Below the pieces are notes generated by a model, which did not search any database, was not told the origin of the DNA, and worked only from the letters and a program-made list of their open reading frames with translations. This document shows positions 34,175-42,521 of a stretch of DNA of 49,125 nucleotides, piece by piece. Numbering within the stretch: the stretch's first letter is position 1; the number at the start of each line of letters is the position of its first letter. The position numbers were made by a program, and so were the translations under genes. This DNA comes from Alphaproteobacteria bacterium (GTDB lineage Bacteria > Pseudomonadota > Alphaproteobacteria > UBA2966). Location: positions 1 to 49,125 of the forward strand of contig JAGWAU010000047.1 of the NCBI GenBank assembly GCA_021296255.1. The letters are read 5' to 3'.

Positions 34175-34816
34175 TCAGCCGGCCAGTTCCCGACTATCGA
34201 TTCGCTCCACCCCCGCATCCGTCATCTGCTGCCAGGCTGCTTCTACGGAACCTTCGAGGTCGATGCCGCGGCAGGCATCGTCGATCACGATGATCTCGAA
34301 TCCTTCCCTGCGGCCATCGAGCGCCGAATATGCGACGCAGTAGTCCGTCGCCAGTCCCGCCATGAACAATCGTTCGAAACCGCGGTCGCGGAGATACCCG
34401 GCGAGTCCGGTGGACGTACTGCGGTCATTCTCGAACAGAGCGGAATACGAGTCGATAGTCTGTCGATAACCTTTCCGGATCACGAGTTCCGCCGAATCGA
34501 CGTTCAGGCCGGCATGGAATTCCGCCCCGGACGTGCCTTGAACGCAGTGATTCGGCCAAAGGACCTGTGGGCCGTAGTCGACTTGGATTACTTCGAAAGG
34601 ATTGCGTCCCTCGTGCATGGAGGCGAACGAGATGTGATCGATCGGATGCCAGTCCTGAGTCAGCAGCACGTGACGAAACCGCTCCATCAGTCCATTGATC
34701 GGTGCCACGACTTCGTCACCATTTGGGACCTCCAGTGCACCGCCCGGGCAGAAGTCGTTCTGGACGTCGATGACGACCAGGGTGTCGGTATCGTGATTGA
34801 TCGTGGGTGTCGTCAT
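34175..34816 (-). CDS. pncA: Nicotinamidase (isochorismatase-like cysteine hydrolase)
   Basis: Cytoplasmic enzyme of 213 residues that hydrolyses nicotinamide to nicotinate and ammonia. The catalytic triad is present: Asp17 in VVIDVQNDF, Lys115 in VIRKGY and Cys160 in GLATDYCVAYSALDG. Metal ligands Asp55, His57 (TQDWHP) and His90 (WPNHCVQGT) are also there; the Asn before His90 is usually Asp. The stretch HISFASMHEG and the YGPQVLWP segment are classical for PncA. Its place directly after the 2Fe-2S subunit gene (13-base gap) and before the MarR gene suggests it feeds a catabolic route and not only NAD salvage. Other pyrazinamide-like amides could also serve as substrate. Confidence 0.92.
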   Translation of the reverse strand: MTTPTINHDTDTLVVIDVQNDFCPGGALEVPNGDEVVAPINGLMERFRHVLLTQDWHPIDHISFASMHEGRNPFEVIQVDYGPQVLWPNHCVQGTSGAEFHAGLNVDSAELVIRKGYRQTIDSYSALFENDRSTSTGLAGYLRDRGFERLFMAGLATDYCVAYSALDGRREGFEIIVIDDACRGIDLEGSVEAAWQQMTDAGVERIDSRELAG

Positions 34817-34829
34817 GCTCTGGACTCGC

Positions 34830-35288
34830 CTATCCCGTGACCGACTCCACGGCTTCGATGATTTTCTTGTAGCCGGTGCAGCGGCACAGATTCCCCTTGA
34901 TGGCCTCCACGATTTCCGACCGCGTCGGTTTTGGGTTCTCTTCCAGCAACGCCGTCGCCGTCATGAGGAATCCCGGCGTGCAGTAACCACATTGCACGGC
35001 GCCGTGGGTGAGAAAAGCCTGTTGCAGGGGACTCAGCCGCCCGTCCCGTTCCAGACCCTCCACGGTCCTGATTTCTCGACCGTCCGCCTGGGGTGCGAGC
35101 AGCAGGCAGGAGCTCACCGGTCTGTCGTCGAGCAAGACCGTGCAGGCGCCACACACGCCCATGCTGCAGTCCTTGTGCGTACCCGTCAGGCCCAACCGCT
35201 CGCGGAGGATACCGACGACGGTTTCGGTCGGCTCGACCGACAGCGAGTGCGGCCGGCCGTTGACGTTGAGGGTGACGTCCACCGTCAT
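34830..35288 (-). CDS. Molybdenum hydroxylase 2Fe-2S small subunit (CoxS/NdhS-type)
   Basis: Iron-sulfur subunit of 152 residues carrying two [2Fe-2S] clusters. The plant-ferredoxin-like cluster uses Cys41, Cys46, Cys49 and Cys61 (CSMGVCGAC), and the helical cluster Cys100, Cys103, Cys135 and Cys137 (CGYC, CRC). It passes electrons from the Mo site to FAD. The ATG at 35288 overlaps the FAD subunit stop by 4 bases (ATGA), which supports it over an upstream Gly-rich extension. Together with the two genes before it, it completes a three-subunit hydroxylase of the nicotinate, quinoline or CO dehydrogenase class. Confidence 0.94.
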   Translation of the reverse strand: MTVDVTLNVNGRPHSLSVEPTETVVGILRERLGLTGTHKDCSMGVCGACTVLLDDRPVSSCLLLAPQADGREIRTVEGLERDGRLSPLQQAFLTHGAVQCGYCTPGFLMTATALLEENPKPTRSEIVEAIKGNLCRCTGYKKIIEAVESVTG

Positions 35289-36178
35289 CGGATCAGGACC
35301 CCCTCCCCCTCCCAAGTCCCGGAGAACGCCTTCATCACGGTGCGCCGCAGCGTCACCGCTGCGACGTGGCGCTTGTAGTTGGCCGAATAGAGATGGTCCT
35401 CGATCGGCTCCATTACGGCGAAAAGCCTTTCGCGCACTCGGCCAAATACCTCGTCGGAAGGGCGCACGTTCGTAAGCATCTCCTCCAACGCTTCCGAATA
35501 GACGGGCGTTTGCCCAACGCCTCCCAAGCCGAGCGAGATCTCTTCGATGCGTCCGTTGCCGGCTCCTCGGATCAGGCGGACCGCAGCGCTGATCGTGGAG
35601 GTATAGTCCATGGCCTTGCGCGCGGCGTATTTCCCGAATGCGGTGATCGACCCGGGTTTCATTGGCGGGATCAGGATCTCCTGCAGCAACTCGTCATCGC
35701 GAAGGGCGGTCTCGTAGAGGTCGACGAAGAACTCACGCACGGGAATATCACGCCTGCCGTCGGGACCTACGGTCCGCATGGTCGCATCGAGAGCGAGCAT
35801 GGTGATCGGGGGGTCGCCCTGCGGATCGGCCAAACATATGTTTCCGCCGATCGTTCCCTTGTTCATGATCCGGCCGCAGGCAATCTCGGCCGCCATCTCC
35901 GACATCATGGGGAAGGCCTCCGCGATGATCTCCGACTCCGCCACTTCCCGGTGAGTGACGGCGGCGCCGATTCGAACCGTTCCATCGGACAACCGGTCGA
36001 TGCCGTGCAGGGCGTCAATCCGCGAGACATCGACGAGCCAACTCGGCTCGACGAGCTTTTCGTTCATCAGGATGACCAGCGCGACGCCGCCCGCGATGAC
36101 GTGCGCCTCTCCCTTCGCCGCGACCAGAGCTTCGACGGCTTCGGCCGTGGTGCGTGCCGCGGTGTACCGGCAGCTCAT
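35285..36178 (-). CDS. Molybdenum hydroxylase FAD-binding subunit (CoxM-type)
   Basis: FAD subunit of 297 residues. Family features are AHVIAGGVALVILMNEKL (about residues 25-42), where the usual AGGT-x-L-x-x-x-M/L is a little altered, then the second FAD-binding stretch GTIGGNICLADPQGDPP (about 113-129) and a typical C-terminal YKRHVAAVTLRR segment. It takes electrons from the 2Fe-2S subunit and hands them to an acceptor. It overlaps the Mo subunit and the CoxS gene by 4 bases on each side, so the three are translated as a tightly coupled unit in the order L-M-S. Confidence 0.93.
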   Translation of the reverse strand: MSCRYTAARTTAEAVEALVAAKGEAHVIAGGVALVILMNEKLVEPSWLVDVSRIDALHGIDRLSDGTVRIGAAVTHREVAESEIIAEAFPMMSEMAAEIACGRIMNKGTIGGNICLADPQGDPPITMLALDATMRTVGPDGRRDIPVREFFVDLYETALRDDELLQEILIPPMKPGSITAFGKYAARKAMDYTSTISAAVRLIRGAGNGRIEEISLGLGGVGQTPVYSEALEEMLTNVRPSDEVFGRVRERLFAVMEPIEDHLYSANYKRHVAAVTLRRTVMKAFSGTWEGEGVLIR

Positions 36179-38580
36179 GCGCCGTTTCCGTTCAGGAGAC
36201 CGAGCATGTATTCGGCATCCATCGGCAGGTGGCTGGGACGTGCGTCCACGGCATCGGCGACCGCGCTCGCCATGGCCGCGGGTATCGGAATCAGGCTTAC
36301 TTCGGCGACACCCTTGGCGCCGTAGGGTCCGGTGCGATCATGGGTGTCGACGAAGATACTCTCGATCTCCTGCGTGACGTCCTTGGCGCCGGGCAGCAAA
36401 TAGTCCCGATAGTGGGGATTCATGATGTAACCGTCCTGGCGCACCACGCGTTCCCACAGCGCCTGACCGACCCCCATGGCAACACCGCCCTCGATCTGCC
36501 CTTCGGCACCCGTCGGATTGACGATCGTGCCGGCGTCATGGGCGCACCAAGCCTTCAGAAGATCGGTCGTGCCCAACTCCGTGTCCACCTCGATCTCGAC
36601 CAAGTGGGTCGCGAAGACATAGGTGGGATAAGGATTGCCTTCGAAGGTCAAGATATTCACGGCAATGTCGGGATCGAACTTGCCGTAGCCGCCGATTCCA
36701 TCGATTTCGTCGCCGATCAGACGGCAGGCCTCCTCGAAGGTCATGCGTTCGTTGCGGGCGATGACCGAATCCTCCTGCAATCGCACTTCTTCCCGCGGTG
36801 CATGGAGCTTGTTCGCGACGGCTGTCTCGAACTGCTGCTTGAAGTCCTGGCCGGCGATGTGCGCCGCGTTGCCCGAGAAGTACGTCGTGCGGGATGCCGA
36901 GGTCGGTCCCGAATCGTCGGTTTTCGTCGAGTCGCCGCTGACCACCCGGATGCGGTCTACGGCGATACCTGCGGACTCGGCGGCCACCATGGCAAGCGAG
37001 GTGTCGGACCCCGTGCCGATATCGGGTGTCCCGCAGAAGGCGGTCACCGTGCCGTCAGCCTCGGCGCGGACGCGCGCCGTCGACGGGTTGCGGACTCCAC
37101 TGTAGCCGATTCCATAGCCCAGGCAGGCGATTCCGAGGCCGCGCCGCCGCGTGCCGTTCGATTGACCCGCAAGGTCCTTCTGTCGCTGCTCGTAGATCGG
37201 TTCGATGGCGTCGAGCGATTTGAGGAGGCCGACGTCCGTCAGGGTTTGGCCCGTGCTGGTGTGATCACCATCGACCAAACCGTTGATGCGGCGAATCTCG
37301 ATCGGGCTCATGCCCAACTTGTCGGCCAATTCATTGAGCTGGCATTCCATCGCAAATGCCACCTTGACCACGCCGAAGCTCCGCATGGCGCCGCTCGGCG
37401 CGTGATTTGTGAAGACTGCCGTGTGGCGCACCCTGAGGTTCGGGATGCGGTAGGGCATGCCGGCATGGATCACGCACCGGCCACTGCAGATCATGCTGTA
37501 GGAACGGTAGGCCCCGCCATCAAACAGATTACGGACGTCGAGCGCCGTAATACGGCCGTCCTTCGTGGCCCCCAGGCGCTGATGGATCTTCATGGCGTGG
37601 CGCTTGGTCGTCGCCGTGAAGACCTCCTCGCGGGTGAAGACTATCTTGACCGGCCGGCCGGTCTTGAGGGTCAGCAACGCCGAGGCGCACTCGACGGTGT
37701 TGTCCATCTTGCCGCCGAAAGCACCGCCCACCACCGTCTGGACGACCCGCACCCGCTCCATGGGACGGCCCGTGACACGGGCAAGCTGCTTGTGGTGATA
37801 GTGAGGGTATTGCGTGCAGACCAGAACGGTCAGCACGTCGTCCGAGTCTACGAAGGCGACGCCGGCTGGCGTCTCCAGGAAACAATGGTCAATGGGCTCG
37901 GTCTCAAAATCGTTCTCCAGGATGATGTCCGCTTCCGTGAAGCCGATTTCGATGTCGCCCTGGCTATGATGCAGGTCGGTGATGACGTTGCCGTCTTCGG
38001 GATCGATTCTGACGGTACCCTCGGCCAACGCTTGTTCCGGCGTGATGACCGTCTCCAACGGCTCGTAGTCGACCTCGACAAGCAGGCACGCTGCCTCCGC
38101 CTGCTGTTCGGTCTCAGCGACGATCGCAACGATCGGTTCCCCGGCAAAGCGTACCTTGTCCCGGGCCAGGATCGGCGTGTCGTCCGAAATCGGACCGACC
38201 AGGAGGCGATCGTCGGGAATTTCCGCAGCAGTCAAAATGCCTTTGACGCCTGGTGCCGTCTCGGCCTTGGAGATATCGATCTTCAGGATACGTGCGTGAG
38301 GGTATTGGCTGCGGACGAATCGTCCGTAGAGCATGCCCTCCATCTCGATGTTGCCCGCGTAGCGGGCCCGGCCGCGCACCTTGTACAAGGCATCGTTGCG
38401 CGGAATCCGCATGCCGATGGTCCGCAGATCGACATCGACATCCGTTCCTCGGCCCGCGCGCTCCCGCTCCACCGTATCCCGAACAAGGCGATGGTATTCC
38501 GCCTGCCAGCGCGCCTGCTCCTCGACGGTTCCGAGCGCAAATTTTTCGCCTTCCGGCTCCTTCCAGTCTCCGACGGTCAA
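36175..38580 (-). CDS. Molybdenum hydroxylase large Mo-pterin subunit (candidate nicotinate dehydrogenase)
   Basis: Mo-binding subunit of 801 residues. It has a 50-residue N-terminal extension before the family start at IGMRIPRNDALYKVRGRARY. Cofactor motifs are GGAFGGKMDN (about 303-312), SGAMRSFG where relatives have GA-Y/F-R-G-F-G, and the catalytic Glu760 in GAKGVAEV (usual form GVGE). It should hydroxylate a carbon next to a ring nitrogen with water as oxygen source; nicotinate to 6-hydroxynicotinate is the context-based guess because of the nearby pncA and hydroxynicotinate-reductase-like genes. The start codon is TTG, set by a near-perfect Shine-Dalgarno sequence 7 bases upstream. First gene after a 150-bp gap, so probably preceded by its own promoter. 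Confidence 0.9.
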   Translation of the reverse strand: MTVGDWKEPEGEKFALGTVEEQARWQAEYHRLVRDTVERERAGRGTDVDVDLRTIGMRIPRNDALYKVRGRARYAGNIEMEGMLYGRFVRSQYPHARILKIDISKAETAPGVKGILTAAEIPDDRLLVGPISDDTPILARDKVRFAGEPIVAIVAETEQQAEAACLLVEVDYEPLETVITPEQALAEGTVRIDPEDGNVITDLHHSQGDIEIGFTEADIILENDFETEPIDHCFLETPAGVAFVDSDDVLTVLVCTQYPHYHHKQLARVTGRPMERVRVVQTVVGGAFGGKMDNTVECASALLTLKTGRPVKIVFTREEVFTATTKRHAMKIHQRLGATKDGRITALDVRNLFDGGAYRSYSMICSGRCVIHAGMPYRIPNLRVRHTAVFTNHAPSGAMRSFGVVKVAFAMECQLNELADKLGMSPIEIRRINGLVDGDHTSTGQTLTDVGLLKSLDAIEPIYEQRQKDLAGQSNGTRRRGLGIACLGYGIGYSGVRNPSTARVRAEADGTVTAFCGTPDIGTGSDTSLAMVAAESAGIAVDRIRVVSGDSTKTDDSGPTSASRTTYFSGNAAHIAGQDFKQQFETAVANKLHAPREEVRLQEDSVIARNERMTFEEACRLIGDEIDGIGGYGKFDPDIAVNILTFEGNPYPTYVFATHLVEIEVDTELGTTDLLKAWCAHDAGTIVNPTGAEGQIEGGVAMGVGQALWERVVRQDGYIMNPHYRDYLLPGAKDVTQEIESIFVDTHDRTGPYGAKGVAEVSLIPIPAAMASAVADAVDARPSHLPMDAEYMLGLLNGNGA

Positions 38581-38583
38581 ACG

Positions 38584-38592
38584 ATCACCTCC
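38584..38592 (-). promoter_or_regulatory. Strong ribosome binding site that fixes a TTG start
   Basis: The minus strand reads GGAGGTGAT here, a nearly full complement of the 16S rRNA 3' end. With the GGAGG core 7 bases from the TTG at 38580, it decides that unusual start codon for the Mo subunit gene. Confidence 0.75.
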
Positions 38593-38730
38593 CTGGGCGA
38601 ATTATCGCGCTGCGCAAAAACACAATACACCCCCTTCAGGGAGGGAGGAGAAAATAGCCGTGCATTTGCCCCCTTCCCCCGGCAAGGGAAGGTTGGACGG
38701 GGCCGTGCCATGCTGCATCGATCCACCGCC

Positions 38731-40899
38731 TCAGACGATTATTCGTGCGTCCACGACAACGGACCCACTTTCGTCGACGATCAAGGGATTGATATCGATC
38801 TCCTTGATCGAAGAATGACTCGAGACCAGTTGCGACACCCTCAGAAGTGTGTCGACGACGGAGTCCACGTCCGAGGGTGTTTCGCCCCGTACCCCCTCCA
38901 GCAGCGGATACAGCTTCAGTTCGGCCAGCATGCCGCGCGCCTCGGTCTCATCGACCGGCGCCAGGCGGAACGCGTAGTCATCGAGAACTTCCGTGTAGAT
39001 GCCGCCCGTTCCGACGATCAGACACGATCCGAACGTGGGGTCCCGTTTGGCACCGATCATGATCTCCTTGCCTTTGGGCGCCATCGCTTGAAGCAATATG
39101 CCCTCGATCGCCGCCCCCGGATTGGCACGCAGGACATCCTCGCGCATGCCGTGATAGTTCTCCAGGAGTGCCCGATCGTCGGCAATGTCCAGCCGGACGC
39201 CGCCGTCATCCGATTTGTGAATGACGTCGGCGGACACCACCTTCATGCAGAGCGGATATCCGATCTCGGCGGCCCTCCGCGCGAGTTCGCCGTCGCTTTT
39301 CACCAGTTCCCACCGAGCCGAGTTGATGCCGTAAGCGTCAAGGATCTCGAGGCTTTCCGTGAACAGGTAGGGAGAGCCGGACTGCACCGCGGAGGCCAGC
39401 AGTTCGTCCGTGCTCCCGTCGTCCACGTCGAATCGGGGCGGGGCGCCGCGACTCGCCGCGCTGCGGACGGCCCCGTAATCCGCCATCTTGGCGATCGTGG
39501 CGGCCGCGGAGTCCAGAGAGGGGAATACCATTGCCGTGCCCTCATCTTCGATCCTCTTGCTGAAACCGGCGATGTCGAGACCGTAGGTCCAGCAGAGAAC
39601 AGGCTTTTCCCGAAACCGCGACGCGATCTCGCCGACGTATCGGGAGGCGTCGAGGGCATCGTATTTGGGCAGGGTGTAGGAGCAATAGATGCAGATGACG
39701 GCGTCGACGGCGTCGTCGCGCACCACCTGCTCGAGGATGCGGGGAAAGGAGGCGTCGAAATCCCGCGCGACCGGAATCCAGATGTCGACCGGATTGTCGA
39801 TGGTCAGCCAGGGAGGAAACAGATCCCTGATGCCGCTTATCGTTTCCTCCGAAAGACTGGCAAGCTCCAAGCCCGCGCCCTCGATGGCATCGATGGCAAG
39901 GATGGCACCGCCGCCCGAGAAACTCACGACCGCGACCCGCTTTCCCTTGGGCGGCGTGTAGGTCACCAGCGCCTTGGACAGCAGGCGCAGCTCTTCCGAA
40001 TTCCGAGCGGGTATGATCCCGGCCTTGCGAAATGCCGCGTCGTACATCTCGTTTTCGCCGGCCACGGCACCGCTGTGGGAAGCGACCGCAACCTGCCCGG
40101 TGTCGCTGCGACCCGCCTTGAGGAGCACGATGGGTTTCTCCTTCGAGACCCGTGATGCCGTCTCCACGAAAGCGCGGCCGTCAACGATACCTTCCACATG
40201 GCATTGGATGACTTTGATCCTGTCGTTCTGTCCGAAGTACGTGAGCACATCCACGAGATCGATATCGCTGGCATTACCGAGGTCGATCGACATGCAGAAG
40301 CCGGCGGGCTCGTTGTTGATCAGGTGATGCCCCATCATGAACAGACCTGACTGAGAAACCTGTCCGATAGGCGTCTTGTCGTTTGCGAGTTCGATGAACG
40401 ACGACGTGAAACACGAGAACGCATCGGCGACGCCGATCGTATTGGGGCCAAGGACGCGCAGATCGTTGGCCCGCGCCAGAGTCAGCATGTCCTCCTGCAG
40501 GCGACGACCCTCCTCGTCCGCGTCGGCGAATCCTTGCGTGATGACGACGGCACCCTTGATTCCCTTGGCGATACAGCCCGCCAGGACACTTTGGACATGC
40601 TCCCGGGCGACGCTGACCACCGCGAGATCGATGTCTTGCGGAAGCGCATCGAGGTTCGCGCAAACATTGAAGCCGTCCGAATCGGCCGCGGTCATGTTGG
40701 GATTGATCACGTAGATCTCTCCCCCGTAGCCGTAGTCGTTCAGGGTCGTGAGCACGCTCACCGGAGCGCCGATCGCCGAACGAGACAATCCTACGATGAC
40801 GACTTTTTTCGGCGCGAAGAAGCGCTCCAGGAAACCGACATCGCGCGCGGGCGGCATGCCGGCGTGCACAGGTCCGTCCGTTGATTGCCGAAGCGCCAT
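38731..40899 (-). CDS. ADP-forming acyl-CoA synthetase (acetate--CoA ligase family)
   Basis: Protein of 722 residues joining both halves of an ADP-forming acyl-CoA synthetase. Residues 25-150 form a CoA-binding Rossmann part (KKVVIVGLSRS), followed by the ligase part with the presumed phosphohistidine His275 in ASHSGAVAG. From about residue 500 an ATP-grasp part follows, with YGINSARWELV, CMKVVSADVIHKSDDGGV and IEGILLQAMAPKGKEIMIG. The enzyme makes an acyl-CoA from acid, CoA and ATP, giving ADP and phosphate. It lies 13 bases downstream of the broken AMP-forming ligase gene, so it could take over the CoA activation step. The acid is unknown. Confidence 0.9.
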   Translation of the reverse strand: MALRQSTDGPVHAGMPPARDVGFLERFFAPKKVVIVGLSRSAIGAPVSVLTTLNDYGYGGEIYVINPNMTAADSDGFNVCANLDALPQDIDLAVVSVAREHVQSVLAGCIAKGIKGAVVITQGFADADEEGRRLQEDMLTLARANDLRVLGPNTIGVADAFSCFTSSFIELANDKTPIGQVSQSGLFMMGHHLINNEPAGFCMSIDLGNASDIDLVDVLTYFGQNDRIKVIQCHVEGIVDGRAFVETASRVSKEKPIVLLKAGRSDTGQVAVASHSGAVAGENEMYDAAFRKAGIIPARNSEELRLLSKALVTYTPPKGKRVAVVSFSGGGAILAIDAIEGAGLELASLSEETISGIRDLFPPWLTIDNPVDIWIPVARDFDASFPRILEQVVRDDAVDAVICIYCSYTLPKYDALDASRYVGEIASRFREKPVLCWTYGLDIAGFSKRIEDEGTAMVFPSLDSAAATIAKMADYGAVRSAASRGAPPRFDVDDGSTDELLASAVQSGSPYLFTESLEILDAYGINSARWELVKSDGELARRAAEIGYPLCMKVVSADVIHKSDDGGVRLDIADDRALLENYHGMREDVLRANPGAAIEGILLQAMAPKGKEIMIGAKRDPTFGSCLIVGTGGIYTEVLDDYAFRLAPVDETEARGMLAELKLYPLLEGVRGETPSDVDSVVDTLLRVSQLVSSHSSIKEIDINPLIVDESGSVVVDARIIV

Positions 40900-40912
40900 T
40901 CGAGATCCCGCC

Positions 40913-42521
40913 TCAAGTTACGGCTTCTGCGTTTGCTTCCTGCGCGGTCTGGCTCGCGATCATCTCACGCAATCGAAACTTCTGGACCTTGCCCGACGGC
41001 GTCATCGGGAAGGTGTCGACGATCTCGATCCGCTCGGGCCATTTGGGTTTTGCGACGTCGGCCTTCGCCATCCAGTCGCGAACCTCCGCGAGGTCCAGGC
41101 CGTGACCCTCGGATAGAATGACGAAAGCGCAGCTGCCCTCCCCCAATCGCGGATGCGGCAAACCCACCACGGCGGTGGGAGAAGAGGACGCTTTCGACGT
41201 CCGCAGGCGATATGTTGACCCCGCCCCTAATGATGAGATCCTTCATGCGGCCGGTGATCTTGATGTAGCCGTCCTCGTCCATCCAGGCCTGATCACCCGT
41301 ACGGAACCATCCGTCCTCGAGGAAACTTTTCTCGGTCAGGTCGGGGCGGCCGTAGTAGCCCCGCGTTACCATAGCGCCGCGAGCCATAAGCTCCCCGTCG
41401 GTGCGTCTCGGAACTTCGTTGCCGTCCTGGTCGACGACTTTGAGCTCCATCGAGCTGCAAGGCAGTCCGTCGGTCTCGAACAGCTTCTCCCGGGGCGCGT
41501 CATACGGGCACGTGGTCACTCCGCCGCACTCCGTCATGCCCCAGAGTGGCGACGTGAACGTGTAAGGCAAGGCGGTCTGGGCATCCCGCAAGAGCTGATG
41601 GGGGATCGAGGCGCCGCCACAAAGGAACAGTTTCACCGACGACAGGCTTCCGCGCCTCTCCAGATCCGAGTGATAAACCAAGTCCATCAGGAAGGGGGTC
41701 GCGGCCGCCATGAAGGTGCATTTCTCTTGCTGCAGAAGTTCAAGGGCACGGGCCGGGTCCCAACGTTCCTGCAGCACGATGCTGCCGCCAATGGTCAGAG
41801 TCATGCGGAGTGCATGGGTGAACCCGACCGCATGGCCGATGGGCGAACAGCCGAATATACGATCGCCTTCGTTGAAGCCATAGCGTTCGATGAACCCCAT
41901 GTTGGTGGCGTGCAGGATTCGCGTGTCGTACACTGCTCCCTTGAGATCTCCGGTCGTACCGGAGGTGAAACCGAGTGCGGTGATGTCACCCGCCGTGGGC
42001 TTCAGTCCTGCCAGGGATGGCTGATCGCCACGGGCCTCCCACGGCTCCCGCATCAATGCCTCGTAACTGACGTCACTTGCGGACTCGATGTCGCCGCCCA
42101 CGTGGATGACGTGCTCCAGCGTCGGCACACACTCGCGCAGGCTTTCCCCCATGGCCGCATAGTCGAAACCGTGAAACCCGCGGGGGACGACGAGAGCCTT
42201 GGCCTTGGTCAACCGGATGACTCCGGTCAGTTCATGCTTTCGGTAGACGATGGGGATCGTCGCCGTAACGGCGCCGATCGCCGTGAGTGCCACGTGCAGG
42301 ATCAGGAACGGCGCCCAATTCGGTAGCTGGATGATCACGACGTCGCCATGACCGATATCGAGGTTCCGCAGTCCATAGGCAAGCCGCTCGACCTGCTCGG
42401 CGGCCCGCGCATAGGTGACACGTCCGTGGATCTGGTCGCAAACGAGTTCGCGGGTCGGATCGCGTTCCGCAACGTCGAACAGCCGATCTGAAATGAGCTT
42501 GTCGGCCGCGGAAACCGTCAT
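40913..42521 (-). pseudogene. AMP-forming acyl-CoA ligase, frameshifted
   Basis: From ATG 42521 a normal adenylate-forming ligase is read: FTSGTTGDLKGAV (ATP-binding P-loop), YTFTSPLWGMTECGG, GDQAWMDEDGYIKITGRMKD and GGVNISPADVESVLFSH. Directly after this the frame is lost and continues as unconserved Arg/Gly-rich residues to about 40965. Another frame, from about 41173, holds the proper C-terminus: VVGLPHPRLGEGSCAFV, then PKWPERIEIVDTFPMTPSGKVQKFRL, ending at 40913; positions are given rather than the full string. Intact relatives have about six more residues (PAVAEA-like) at the break, so a 17-base deletion at 41173/41174 fits. The catalytic Lys of PSGK is lost from the main frame. A base-calling or assembly error is possible. 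Confidence 0.85.

Noticed and set aside
38672-38692. Possible terminator hairpin (CCTTCCC/GGGAAGG) between the two right-hand operons.
   Set aside because: The stem is only 7 bp and no T-tract follows on either strand. The 150-bp gap 38581-38730 looks like a GC-rich intergenic repeat plus promoter area, without a firm element.
36154-40155. A 1333-codon plus-strand open frame.
   Set aside because: It lies opposite the clearly conserved Mo subunit and acyl-CoA synthetase genes; its composition and lack of any motif show a high-GC antisense shadow.
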